46,091 nucleotides of DNA from Atopobiaceae bacterium (GTDB lineage Bacteria; Actinomycetota; Coriobacteriia; Coriobacteriales; Atopobiaceae). Positions 17,850 to 26,217 of the stretch are shown here, in pieces (within the stretch, counting starts at the first letter, position 1; every line of letters begins with the position of its first letter). The stretch spans positions 1-46,091 of the forward strand of contig JAFWKQ010000094.1 in assembly GCA_017545665.1 (NCBI GenBank), read 5' to 3'. The notes under the pieces were generated by a model. That model did no database searches and was not told the DNA's origin. It worked only from the letters and a program-made list of their open reading frames with translations. Position numbers and translations under genes: made by a program.

Positions 17850-20800
17850 ATGGATACACGCTTGCTTGCAACGCTAACCAACGGAAGGGAGCTACACACC
17901 TTCCTTTTCGATGCGAAGGTGCAGTCCTTGCTCTGGCTTTGCATGGACGAGCCCGCCGGATTCAGCAATGCCGTGGCTGCGCTCGAGCTCGACGATGGCT
18001 CCGCGATCGTTCGGTCCGTTGGCCAGACCCGTCTGTGCGCCGCGAATGCGCAGGCGTCGGCTGGGAAGAGGGATGTCGATACGCTGCGCATAGACCCTCC
18101 AGCGCTCGTTCGATTGCATATGGAGGGCAACGACGTGCTTGGCTTGCTGGTAAGGCCCGTTCCGGAAGGCTATGGCAGCTATGTGATGATTGCCTTTTCG
18201 CACGATGTGGCGTTTTGCATCGGACGGACGGCGAACTGCGAGCTGTGCTATGCGAGTGAATTCGTTTCGGCTGCCCATGCCAGAGTCTCGGTGCGAGACG
18301 GCCATTTTGAGGTTGAGGACTTGCGGAGCGGCAATGGAACATACGTGAATGGTCGAGGGCTGAGCGCGTATCAACCTCGCGCATTGCGCCCTGGGGACGT
18401 GGTGCAGATACTCGACCTCACGTTTGTGGCAGGCACTGGCTTTATGGTGCTCAACCAACCTCAGGGAATGCGACTTGGCAACGTTTCGGGCGCTCGCCTT
18501 ATCAGGCGATCACATAGGGAGCTGGAAGGCGTGAGCCGTGCTTTGGGGAAGGAGCAGCCTGCCCCGTTCTATCCTGCGCCGCAACTATCGAAGTCTGTCC
18601 ATCCGCTTACGCTGGCGGTGGACGCGCCCCCAGCAAAGAAGGAGGAGGACGAGCAGCCCATACTCATGCAACTCGGACCCTCGCTCTTCATGGGCATGGC
18701 GTCGACGTGCATGGTTGCAAGTTCGGTCTCGAGCATGCTCGGTGGCTCTGGCGCCTTGGCGGTGGCGCCAACGCTCTCGATGGCCGTGGCTATGGTGGGA
18801 GCCTCGCTCGTATGGCCGCTCATTGCCAGAGCCTATGGCAGGCGGCGCAAAAAGGCCGAGGAAGCCCATCGGGCCATTCTTTACGTTGCCTATTTGGATG
18901 CCATAGAGAATGCCTTGCATGCCGAGGTGCAAAGACAGACGAGCATACTCCGCGAGGTGAGGCAACCGGTTGGCACGTTGCTGGAGCGTGCCAACCGACG
19001 CTCGCCCTTGCTGATGAGTCGTACGTGCACGCGTGATGACTTCATCGAATTGCGCGTGGGCGTGGGCGACGTTGCCCTCGAGGCGGACGTCAGTTGGCCT
19101 GATCGGCGCTTTACGCTCTCGCATGACGCTATGCTGGATCGGGTGTCTGCGCTTGCGATGCGGCCGCCGAGGCTGAGCGATGTGCCGCTGGCATTCAATC
19201 CGGTGCGCGACTTCATTGCAGGCATTTGGGGCCCTCGAACGTTGCTGTGGGAGTTCGTTCGCGGACTGCTCGTGCAAATATGCGCACTCTATAGCTATAG
19301 GGATGTGAAAGTGGTTCTTATTGCGGAGGAACGCGAGCGCGAGCAATGGCGATTTCTTACCTCGCTGGGGCACCTTCACGACGACTCCTTTGAGCGAAGA
19401 CTCATTGCGCTCACGCCGCAAGGCATGGCCGCATGCGATCGGCTCTTGGGAGGCGAGCTGGATGGTCGCCTGGAGCAAGAGGCTCAGGCGGTGGGAGACT
19501 ATGGAACGTATTACGTCGTCGTTTGTGCCAACAGCATGCTTGCAAAGCGTTCGTTGGTGCTGCGCAGGCTGGAGCAGCTGCGGGCAAATGCGGGATTCTC
19601 GCTGATCTTCATGGGCTCAAGCATGAACGAGCTCCCTCGCGAATGCACCTATCTCATAGACCTCACCTTGGATGGAGACGCCTTTGGGGACATTGGCGCG
19701 AACGAGGGGAGCGCGGACGCACGAGGGAAAGGCGGGCGGGCCCGCATGTTCGAACGACGCGATGTGCTGGGCACGCTCCAAGCCTTCGAGCCGGACATCA
19801 TGGTGTCGCCAGAGGAGGCAAACGCGTTCGCGCGTGGCATGGCACGCGTGCGCCTGGACGTTCCGGGAGGCCAGGTGGCGATGCCCGAGGCGTTGGACTT
19901 CCTCTCGCTGTATGAGGCAGGCAACGTTGCGCACCTCAATATTGGCGAGCGTTGGGTCCAAAACGACTCGTCGCGCTCGCTCATGGTGCCTGTTGGCGTG
20001 GACGAGAGGGGCGAGACTGCCTGTTTGAACCTTCACGAGAACGCACACGGCCCGCACGGACTCATTGCGGGCACGACGGGGTCAGGCAAGTCGGAGTTCA
20101 TCATCACGCTCGTGCTTTCCCTGGCAGTGAACTTTGCCCCTGACGAAGTCGCGTTCGTGCTCATAGACTACAAGGGTGGGGGATTGGCAGGCGCGTTCGA
20201 AAACGGACACCATCGCCTTCCTCACCTTGCGGGCTCCATAACGAACTTGGACGGCAACGCTATCCATCGCTCGCTCATATCGCTGCAAAGCGAGCTCAGG
20301 TGTCGCCAGGATAGGCTCAATAGGGCTCGTGAGCAAACCGGTGAGGCAACCATGGACATCCACAAGTACCTCTCGCTGTACAGGCAGGGTCGGGTTTTGG
20401 AGTCCATGCCGCATCTCTTTGTGGTGGCGGACGAGTTCGCCGAGCTCAAACAGCAGGAGCCGGACTTTATGGACGAGCTTGTCTCCGCAGCTCGCATTGG
20501 ACGCTCGCTTGGCGTGCACCTTATACTGGCCACGCAAAAGCCGTCCGGTGTGGTGGACGACCAAATATGGTCGAACGCACGACTCAAGATCGCGCTCAAG
20601 GTTTCCGATGCTGCGGACTCACGCGAGATCGTTCGAACGGATGTCGCGGCAACACTCACTCGTCCAGGCGCATATTGCATGCTTGTGGGCTACAGTGAGT
20701 CATCGGGAAGCGGACAGGCGGCGTATGCGGGGTCCTCGTACGTGCCGATGGATCGTTACGAGCCGCATTGCGAGCGCGCGGTGGAGCTTCTGGACGCGGA

Positions 20801-22475
20801 GGGAAACCCCGTGGCGAGTCTGCGCATGCAGGAGCGCCGGCCAGAGCGGTTGGAGTCTCAGGCCAATGCCGTCTTGACTCAGATTGAACGGGTGGCGCTC
20901 ACCCAGGGGAAACAGGCAAAAAGGCTTTGGCTCGATCCCCTGGACGCATCGGTTACGCTTGCCGATTTGAGGCGACGCTACGCAGAGCCGGCGGATGGAG
21001 ATCTGTCGTGTGTGGTGGGCGAAGTAGACGATCCCTACCAGCAAAGAAAGTTTCGCTGGGACTTGGACCTTGCGGAGGTGGGATGCGTCGCCCTCTATGG
21101 GTCGCTTGCCTCCGACGTCGAGGGAATGCTGCGGTGTATGCTGCTCTCGCTGCTGGAGTGTTACGACGCGCGCGGCTTGTGGGTCTACTGCGTTGACTTG
21201 GGTTCCGGCAGGCTCGTCGCGCTTGAGGGATTTCCTCAAGTGGGTGGCATTGTGCTGAGCGATGACAGTGAGGGACTGCATAACCTGCTTCACCTTTTGG
21301 AGGAGGAGCTTGCGCGTAGGCGTGGCATTAGCGCGACCGACGACCCCGAACGGAATGCGAAAGAGCCCTTTGGACCTCGCATAGTGGTTCCCATCATCAA
21401 CCTCGCGACGCTGCTCGAGCTCCATCCTGCGATGGAAGATTGCCTTGTGACGCTTATGCGCGATGCGCCGCGCTATGGAATTCACTTCCTCATAACGGCG
21501 AGCACGCCCTCGGCACTTCGCATGCGCCTTCGCACGAACTGCGGCATCGAGATCGCCACGCAGCTCAATGACTCCGCGGACTATCTCTCTTTGCTGGGCG
21601 GATTGGGGGGAATGTCCGTTCCTCGAGAGCCGAGGCGCGGTCTTGTTCGCATGGGCAAGCGGCTCTTTGAGTTTCAGGGGTCATGCGTGGCCTTGGCGCA
21701 ACAGGCGGAGGAGGATGTGCTGTCCAGGATGCGCGCGCAGGCACGTGACGGCGAACGGTGGCAGGCAAAACGCATTCCCAGGATGCCTGCGAAGGTTCTC
21801 GCGAGCCACATGGGACGCGGTCCGTCCTTGGCATGCTTGCCCGTTGGCTACTCGAAGTCGGGCATCGAGCCTGTTTTTGCAAGCGCCGCACAGGCGTCTA
21901 CGCTGCTTGTGCTCGGAAACGACGGGGAGGCGATTGCCCGATACCTTCGCGGGGTGTGGGAAACGCTCTCCCTCTTCGGGGATTCGAGGTTTTGCTTCGT
22001 AGACCCGCAACGCGTGCTTGGCAATACGGAGGACGAGCGTGTTCTTGTTAGCCAAGAGAGTGTGGCCCGCCTTGCGTCTTCGCTTCTAGAGGGTTCGCTG
22101 GAGATGGACGTAATCGTGTTTACCAGCGTCGTGCGCACTATGGAGGCTCTTCCCGAGGACGCGCGCTCGCGGCTTGAGGACTACATAACGAATGAGCGGA
22201 ACGGAAACCGCACTCTTATGGTGGCGGCAAGCGAGTCATGGAGGACGAGATCGGTCTATGAGGAGTGGATGCGCGTGCTTGGGGCCCATGGCAGCGGCGT
22301 TTGGGTGGGTGGTGGCTTTTTCGAGCAGACGTCCCTTAGCTGCGCGCGCATGCTCCCCGAGTATCGAAATCCGGCGGAGAGAAACGATGGCTTTTTGGCC
22401 TTGCACGGCGCTGTGGAAGCGGTGCGCTTGGTGGAGAAGGGAGATGAGGCGCATGAGGGACAAGGTGACACTTAG
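17850..22475 (+). CDS. essC: EssC-like FtsK/SpoIIIE ATPase with N-terminal FHA domain
   Basis: The 1541-aa membrane motor of a type VII-like secretion system. Order: a degenerate FHA-like domain (about 1-110), a canonical FHA (115-195, with GRTANCEL, SAAHAR and NGTYVNG), two membrane helices (about 279-328), then three FtsK-type ATPase domains. Only the first has an intact Walker A (GTTGSGKS, 741-748) and Walker B acidic pair (VVADE, Asp861-Glu862). The second (about 1080, GSLASDVE) and third (about 1350, GNDGEAIA) have lost the P-loop. In Firmicutes EssC the first two are usually intact. The domain plan is that of EssC/YukB rather than mycobacterial EccC. ATG 17850 follows a G-rich site. Confidence 0.92.
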   Translation: MDTRLLATLTNGRELHTFLFDAKVQSLLWLCMDEPAGFSNAVAALELDDGSAIVRSVGQTRLCAANAQASAGKRDVDTLRIDPPALVRLHMEGNDVLGLLVRPVPEGYGSYVMIAFSHDVAFCIGRTANCELCYASEFVSAAHARVSVRDGHFEVEDLRSGNGTYVNGRGLSAYQPRALRPGDVVQILDLTFVAGTGFMVLNQPQGMRLGNVSGARLIRRSHRELEGVSRALGKEQPAPFYPAPQLSKSVHPLTLAVDAPPAKKEEDEQPILMQLGPSLFMGMASTCMVASSVSSMLGGSGALAVAPTLSMAVAMVGASLVWPLIARAYGRRRKKAEEAHRAILYVAYLDAIENALHAEVQRQTSILREVRQPVGTLLERANRRSPLLMSRTCTRDDFIELRVGVGDVALEADVSWPDRRFTLSHDAMLDRVSALAMRPPRLSDVPLAFNPVRDFIAGIWGPRTLLWEFVRGLLVQICALYSYRDVKVVLIAEEREREQWRFLTSLGHLHDDSFERRLIALTPQGMAACDRLLGGELDGRLEQEAQAVGDYGTYYVVVCANSMLAKRSLVLRRLEQLRANAGFSLIFMGSSMNELPRECTYLIDLTLDGDAFGDIGANEGSADARGKGGRARMFERRDVLGTLQAFEPDIMVSPEEANAFARGMARVRLDVPGGQVAMPEALDFLSLYEAGNVAHLNIGERWVQNDSSRSLMVPVGVDERGETACLNLHENAHGPHGLIAGTTGSGKSEFIITLVLSLAVNFAPDEVAFVLIDYKGGGLAGAFENGHHRLPHLAGSITNLDGNAIHRSLISLQSELRCRQDRLNRAREQTGEATMDIHKYLSLYRQGRVLESMPHLFVVADEFAELKQQEPDFMDELVSAARIGRSLGVHLILATQKPSGVVDDQIWSNARLKIALKVSDAADSREIVRTDVAATLTRPGAYCMLVGYSESSGSGQAAYAGSSYVPMDRYEPHCERAVELLDAEGNPVASLRMQERRPERLESQANAVLTQIERVALTQGKQAKRLWLDPLDASVTLADLRRRYAEPADGDLSCVVGEVDDPYQQRKFRWDLDLAEVGCVALYGSLASDVEGMLRCMLLSLLECYDARGLWVYCVDLGSGRLVALEGFPQVGGIVLSDDSEGLHNLLHLLEEELARRRGISATDDPERNAKEPFGPRIVVPIINLATLLELHPAMEDCLVTLMRDAPRYGIHFLITASTPSALRMRLRTNCGIEIATQLNDSADYLSLLGGLGGMSVPREPRRGLVRMGKRLFEFQGSCVALAQQAEEDVLSRMRAQARDGERWQAKRIPRMPAKVLASHMGRGPSLACLPVGYSKSGIEPVFASAAQASTLLVLGNDGEAIARYLRGVWETLSLFGDSRFCFVDPQRVLGNTEDERVLVSQESVARLASSLLEGSLEMDVIVFTSVVRTMEALPEDARSRLEDYITNERNGNRTLMVAASESWRTRSVYEEWMRVLGAHGSGVWVGGGFFEQTSLSCARMLPEYRNPAERNDGFLALHGAVEAVRLVEKGDEAHEGQGDT

Positions 22476-22728
22476 CGTCGCTTTGCCTGCCACGGGCAAG
22501 ACGTATGAGTTTAGGGTGTCTTACGACTTGCTCGCGGGGCAGGCTGCAGACCTTATGGCCAACCTGCTCTCGTCGCGAGAGGGCTGCAGATACGTGGCGC
22601 CCGCGGCCGCGGATCTTATGTATGCGGATGGTTCCCATGCGGGAGCGCTGCTCGATGCGGGTACGCCCATACGAACGCTCGTCGTTGCGGACGACCTTTT
22701 TGATGGACGGGAGTTGGTATTGGTTTAG
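22444..22728 (+). CDS. YukD/EsaB-like ubiquitin-fold protein
   Basis: A 94-aa protein matching the size and place of YukD/EsaB, small ubiquitin-fold cytosolic parts of Firmicutes type VII systems. The pattern VTLSVALPATGKTYEFRVS, then a helix (LLAGQAADLMANLLSS) and a closing strand pair ending in GRELVLV, fits a beta-grasp. ATG 22444 has GGAG 7 bases ahead; ATG 22453 is an alternative. It overlaps essC by 32 bases. The longer frame from 22192 lies within essC and is not used. Confidence 0.72.
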   Translation: MRRMRDKVTLSVALPATGKTYEFRVSYDLLAGQAADLMANLLSSREGCRYVAPAAADLMYADGSHAGALLDAGTPIRTLVVADDLFDGRELVLV

Positions 22729-22741
22729 GAGGTGGAAGCCA

Positions 22742-23716
22742 ATGCGTTTGCGACTGAGAAGAAACAGGGTAACGAAGAAACGCGAGCTTGTGCTCAGGCC
22801 CAGAAAGGTAATGACGCTCAACATGGCCCAAGTGCGTTGGCTGGAGGAAGCTCAAGCGGGATTGTTGCTCCCTCTGTGCTACGAAGCCTCTTGTAACGCA
22901 ACCACGCGAACTCTGGCGTATGACGTGGACGGCTATATGAGTCTTAAGCGCTTTGTGAGGTCGCATGGCCTAAGTGCCGGCATGTTGTTGGGGATGGCGG
23001 CCGATGTTGAGCGTGTTGTGAGCCTTTGCGTGCGCTCAGGTCACTCGTATCTTTCGGTTCTGTTTGACGAGCGCTATGTGTTCGTTGGCACGGGCGCGCG
23101 GCTGCACTTTGCGTTTCTTCCCTTGAATGGGCTTCGGCCTGAATCCAAGAACTCGCCGCTCTCGATCCTTGGATGCCTTGGCGATGCAAGGCGTCTGCGG
23201 CTCGATTCGCCCAATGCGACTGACCTTTGCGAGCGCCTTGCAGAGTTCGTACTAGGGGAGCAGGGGATCTTCTCTCCCAACGACTTGCGCGACTTTCTTC
23301 GTGTGGCGAGGGAGGGTGACTGCATGGCCGACGATGCGATGGGCTCCGTCGCACCTGCGGATTCGATGCGGATTGAAAGGGAGCGCATGAGACGCGCTCG
23401 TCTGCCCAACGCCAGCCTCGTACTGCGCTCGCTCAGGCACGGCTTCACGTATCCCCTGGAAGCAAACAGGCTTGAGACGGTGGGGAGGGGTCGTGAGTGC
23501 ACGGTGTCCTTGGACGGCATGGCTCGCATAAGCAGGAAGCATGCAAGCGTATGTGTGGGCGAGCGCAAAGTCGTGCTTACGGACCTTGGCTCCACTAACG
23601 GTACGTATGTTGATGGGTGTCGCTTGGAGCCGTCCAAAGGGTACGAGATTGAACTGGGCCAAACGTTTTTGCTGGCAGACGAGCCGTTCTGCGTGGCTGG
23701 GAAAGTGGGGAAGTGA
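22742..23716 (+). CDS. FHA-domain protein with an EssB/DUF6382-like N-terminal part
   Basis: A 324-aa protein. Residues 1 to about 190 form an alpha/beta domain (TLNMAQVRWLEEAQAGLLLP, later GYMSLKRFV and LFDERYVFVG) that resembles the DUF6382/EssB pseudokinase-type domains placed before FHA in Gram-positive secretion loci; this match is from memory. The C-terminal part (about 220-324) is a clear FHA domain: VGRGRECTVSL, ARISRKHASV, LTDLGSTNGTYVDG. No membrane helix is seen, unlike EssB. ATG 22742 lies 7 bases after TAGGAGGTGG. As a phosphothreonine reader it is a likely link between the locus kinase and the EssC-like motor. Confidence 0.8.
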   Translation: MRLRLRRNRVTKKRELVLRPRKVMTLNMAQVRWLEEAQAGLLLPLCYEASCNATTRTLAYDVDGYMSLKRFVRSHGLSAGMLLGMAADVERVVSLCVRSGHSYLSVLFDERYVFVGTGARLHFAFLPLNGLRPESKNSPLSILGCLGDARRLRLDSPNATDLCERLAEFVLGEQGIFSPNDLRDFLRVAREGDCMADDAMGSVAPADSMRIERERMRRARLPNASLVLRSLRHGFTYPLEANRLETVGRGRECTVSLDGMARISRKHASVCVGERKVVLTDLGSTNGTYVDGCRLEPSKGYEIELGQTFLLADEPFCVAGKVGK

Positions 23717-23721
23717 TGTGA

Positions 23722-24003
23722 ATGGGCACAACCATACGGGTAAGCGGGGCGACCCTGCAATCTGTGGCGGCATTGCTTGGGCAAGGAGTGGACGAGTATT
23801 GCTCGTTAAGGCTCATGGCGTTGAGCGGTGTGGCGCCGGTTGCGGGCAGTACCGAGCACGACGGTACCATGGCGCCCCTCTTGGCATCGGCGCTTTTGTC
23901 CTACGCAGACGTTATGCGTGCCGACGGTGCGCTTGTGCGAGGGATGGGAGACGCCTTCTTTAAGACTGACTCCAAGGTTGCCAGCGCAATTGCGGGGAGG
24001 TGA
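23722..24003 (+). CDS. Small helical protein, possible secretion substrate or chaperone
   Basis: A 93-aa, mostly helical protein (MGTTIRVSGATLQSVAALLG at the start, ending KVASAIAGR). No W-x-G turn is present. Size and place recall short WXG100-like or SACOL2603-type (TIGR04197) proteins found beside LXG proteins, but the similarity is only in general pattern. ATG 23722 follows GGGGAAG with 8 bases between. It ends 5 bases before the next start. Confidence 0.65.
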   Translation: MGTTIRVSGATLQSVAALLGQGVDEYCSLRLMALSGVAPVAGSTEHDGTMAPLLASALLSYADVMRADGALVRGMGDAFFKTDSKVASAIAGR

Positions 24004-24008
24004 GGAGG

Positions 24009-25523
24009 ATGCGAATCGCAAAGACGCAAGCGGTTGCGCTGCTGCAGGCCGAAAACGCCCAACTGGGAATGCAGAAGGCGCGATGCAGGCGCCAGGTGAG
24101 CAAGCTCCAAGGCTTGAGCTTTGGCATGATGGACGGAAAGTCCGTGCGTGCCGCCGAGCAACGGCTGCAGATGCAGGCGGCAATTGGGACGGCACACTTT
24201 GCCTTTTACGACTCCCTTACCATCGCAAACAGCAAGAACATGAGCCTGTTGCATGCGTTGCCCGAAACGTCGCCAGGGGTGCTCGATACTGCGGTTGCCG
24301 AACGGCGCATGGAGGACGCGCTTCGCCAGATGCATATGCTGCAACAAGCCATGGAGGCTACCTTGGAGAGGGTGCGGCGTGCGAATGCCTGCATGTGGGA
24401 ATTTCTCTCGCAGGGCATGGCGGAGGACGGAGGGTTCGATTGGACGCCCATCGATGAGGGTCCGATAATCGAGCACTATCAGGCGCTCATAGATGGTCAG
24501 AGGGCCGTGGCACAGGCGAACAAGATGATTCTGAGGAGGGCGAGCGAGTATGACCGCAAGTCCCTTGAGGCGTATCGTGGCGTAGAGGTCTCCTGTCTTC
24601 GACAGGCCATGAGCTCTTCGAGCTCCTTCGTTCTAACGGGAACGTGGGGCGACACCTCCTGGGTGGTGCCGTTGCGTGCGCGCGTTAGTATGGGGGAAGA
24701 CCAACGCTCGCATGTGGACTTGCCGCGCAGCCAAAGCGTCGTGGGGCAATTCCTTCGCGGGGAGCTCAAGGAAGAGGGCTCCGTCTTTGACGTGCAGAAA
24801 CAAGGGTCCTCGGTGCTCTGGGGCATTCCACTCTGTGGTGCCGTTTCCGGCGAGGTTCTTGGCCTTGCGCTCAGGCTTGTGCCCTATGGCAAGGGTTCTA
24901 GGGAGTCGAAGGACAAAAACAAAGACTCTTCCACGTTTGGAGGGACGGCAGAGCTGGAGCTCTATGGCGCGAAGGGAAAGCTGGAGGGATCGTATGGCCT
25001 GCTTGCCGGCGATACCGAGCTTAAGGCGCTAACGGGTACGCTTGGCGCCTCGCTGGGTGGATCTCTTGTGTCGGGCGGAGCGTTTTCCCCAAGCGCAGAG
25101 GCGAGTGCCGCGGCAGAGGGAAGCGTCCTTTCATCCCAAACCAGTGTTTCTTTGGGTGACGATGAGCTCGACTTGCACGCTTCGGCGGAGGGCAAGGCGC
25201 TCACCGCGGAAGCCGAGGCAAAGCTGGGCGCGAGTACGAAGGGCGTGGAGGCACGCCTTGGCGCTGAAGCCTATGCGGTTACGGGAGAGCTGAGCGGGGG
25301 ATTTACGCTCTTGGGCGTTAAGGTGGACGCGAGTTTGGAGGCAAAGGCGGCAGGTGCCGGCGCGAAGCTGGGCGGAAAGCTGGAAGCCTCGTCGGCGGAG
25401 GGCGAGCTCGCCTTAGGGTACGGACTCGGTCTGGGGACGAAAGTCAAGGTTGACTGGAGCGGCGTTACGGAGGCTCTGGGCCTTGGTGACGATTGGCTTG
25501 GTTGGTGGGAGAGCCTGCTATAG
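24009..25523 (+). CDS. LXG-like candidate secreted protein with Gly/Ala-rich C-terminal half
   Basis: A 504-aa protein. Residues 1-190 are long helices with an LXG-like segment (KLQGLSFGMMDGKSVRAAEQ) typical of type VII (b) substrates. A middle region of about 110 residues follows. Residues about 305-490 form an alternating Gly/Ala/Ser-rich stretch of short amphipathic repeats (LGASLGGSL, ASAEGKALTAEAEAKLGAS, SLEAKAAGAGAKLGGKL) like the pretoxin region of LXG proteins. The end, DDWLGWWESLL, is hydrophobic and aromatic. No recognisable toxin domain is present. ATG 24009 is preferred (GGGGAGG, 8 bases ahead); a GTG at 24000 is an alternative. Confidence 0.7.
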   Translation: MRIAKTQAVALLQAENAQLGMQKARCRRQVSKLQGLSFGMMDGKSVRAAEQRLQMQAAIGTAHFAFYDSLTIANSKNMSLLHALPETSPGVLDTAVAERRMEDALRQMHMLQQAMEATLERVRRANACMWEFLSQGMAEDGGFDWTPIDEGPIIEHYQALIDGQRAVAQANKMILRRASEYDRKSLEAYRGVEVSCLRQAMSSSSSFVLTGTWGDTSWVVPLRARVSMGEDQRSHVDLPRSQSVVGQFLRGELKEEGSVFDVQKQGSSVLWGIPLCGAVSGEVLGLALRLVPYGKGSRESKDKNKDSSTFGGTAELELYGAKGKLEGSYGLLAGDTELKALTGTLGASLGGSLVSGGAFSPSAEASAAAEGSVLSSQTSVSLGDDELDLHASAEGKALTAEAEAKLGASTKGVEARLGAEAYAVTGELSGGFTLLGVKVDASLEAKAAGAGAKLGGKLEASSAEGELALGYGLGLGTKVKVDWSGVTEALGLGDDWLGWWESLL

Positions 25524-25571
25524 GCACCTGTCCTTATATCGATTTGACTTGTGGGAGAAGGGAAGACAAAC

Positions 25572-25874
25572 ATGTATGAGAATCTATTGCCCATCGGCTC
25601 GGTGGTGCTTTTGAAAGACGGCAACAAACGCGTAATGATTACGGGACGCATACAAGCCCGTGTGGGGGAGAAGAAGGTGTACGACTACTCCGCATGCTGG
25701 TATCCAGAAGGCATCATACATCCCAAGGAGATGTTCTTCTTCGACCATGACTCAATAGCACGGCTCTTCTTCGTTGGTTTTCAGGATGAGGAGGAGTTGG
25801 AGTTTCGGGCCAACGTCCTCGCCTCCCTTGGCGATCTGTATGTGGACGACGATGGCCAGATTGTGCAGAGGTGA
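25572..25874 (+). CDS. DUF4176 family protein
   Basis: A 100-aa protein beginning MYENLLPIGSVVLLKDGNK and continuing VMITGR, the recognisable front of DUF4176 proteins. These accompany LXG/WXG100 loci in Firmicutes; their role is not established (immunity or secretion accessory). Later parts are HPKEMFFFDHD and a C-terminal acidic segment. ATG 25572 follows GAAGGGAAG; the GTG at 25551 is less likely. It lies 48 bases after the LXG-like gene. Confidence 0.85.
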   Translation: MYENLLPIGSVVLLKDGNKRVMITGRIQARVGEKKVYDYSACWYPEGIIHPKEMFFFDHDSIARLFFVGFQDEEELEFRANVLASLGDLYVDDDGQIVQR

Positions 25875-25878
25875 GGGG

Positions 25879-26127
25879 ATGGTAGACAAGGAACGCGCTC
25901 GCGAGGACCTTATGTCCATGCGGCGTGAGCATCAAGACCTTGCGGATGGCATAGTGCGGGAAGGCCGCAGGGAACTGCGGTTGCTCGACGAGCAAATCAT
26001 GCTGTTGGGATCGAGCTGCCCGGATCGGCTATATGCCGTACGCGAGCGCGTGCTCTCCTCCTTGATGCGCATGGATCGTTCGTTTGCAGAATACGACGAC
26101 GACTTTGGCAAGTGGCTGGGCGAGTAG
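25879..26127 (+). CDS. Small coiled-coil protein at the end of the secretion locus
   Basis: An 82-aa, highly charged helical protein (MVDKERAREDLMSMRREHQD at the start, ending FGKWLGE). It resembles in size and character the short helical partners (DUF3958/DUF5082-like) that bind LXG proteins, but there is no firm family match. ATG 25879 lies 4 bases after the DUF4176 stop, with GAGGGG in front. It is the last gene of the run and is followed by a terminator. Confidence 0.65.
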   Translation: MVDKERAREDLMSMRREHQDLADGIVREGRRELRLLDEQIMLLGSSCPDRLYAVRERVLSSLMRMDRSFAEYDDDFGKWLGE

Positions 26128-26167
26128 GGGGTAGGCAAAGGGGTAGGCAAAGGGGTAGGCAAAGGGG
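26128..26167. repeat. Three 12-bp tandem repeats (GGGGTAGGCAAA)
   Basis: Units at 26128-26139, 26140-26151 and 26152-26163, then GGGG. Each unit junction yields GGCAAAGGGG, the left arm of the following terminator, so three alternative left arms exist for one right arm. Confidence 0.85.
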
Positions 26168-26203
26168 ACAGTCCCCATTGTCTGACGTTATTGCCCCTTT
26201 GCC
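26158..26203. terminator. Bidirectional terminator between convergent genes
   Basis: GGCAAAGGGG (26158-26167) pairs with CCCCTTTGCC (26194-26203) around a 26-base loop that contains a smaller GGGGACAGTCCCC hairpin. It separates the secretion locus (plus) from the vWA gene (minus), whose stop lies at 26218. Confidence 0.65.
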
Positions 26204-26217
26204 TGTCCGTTATGAGG

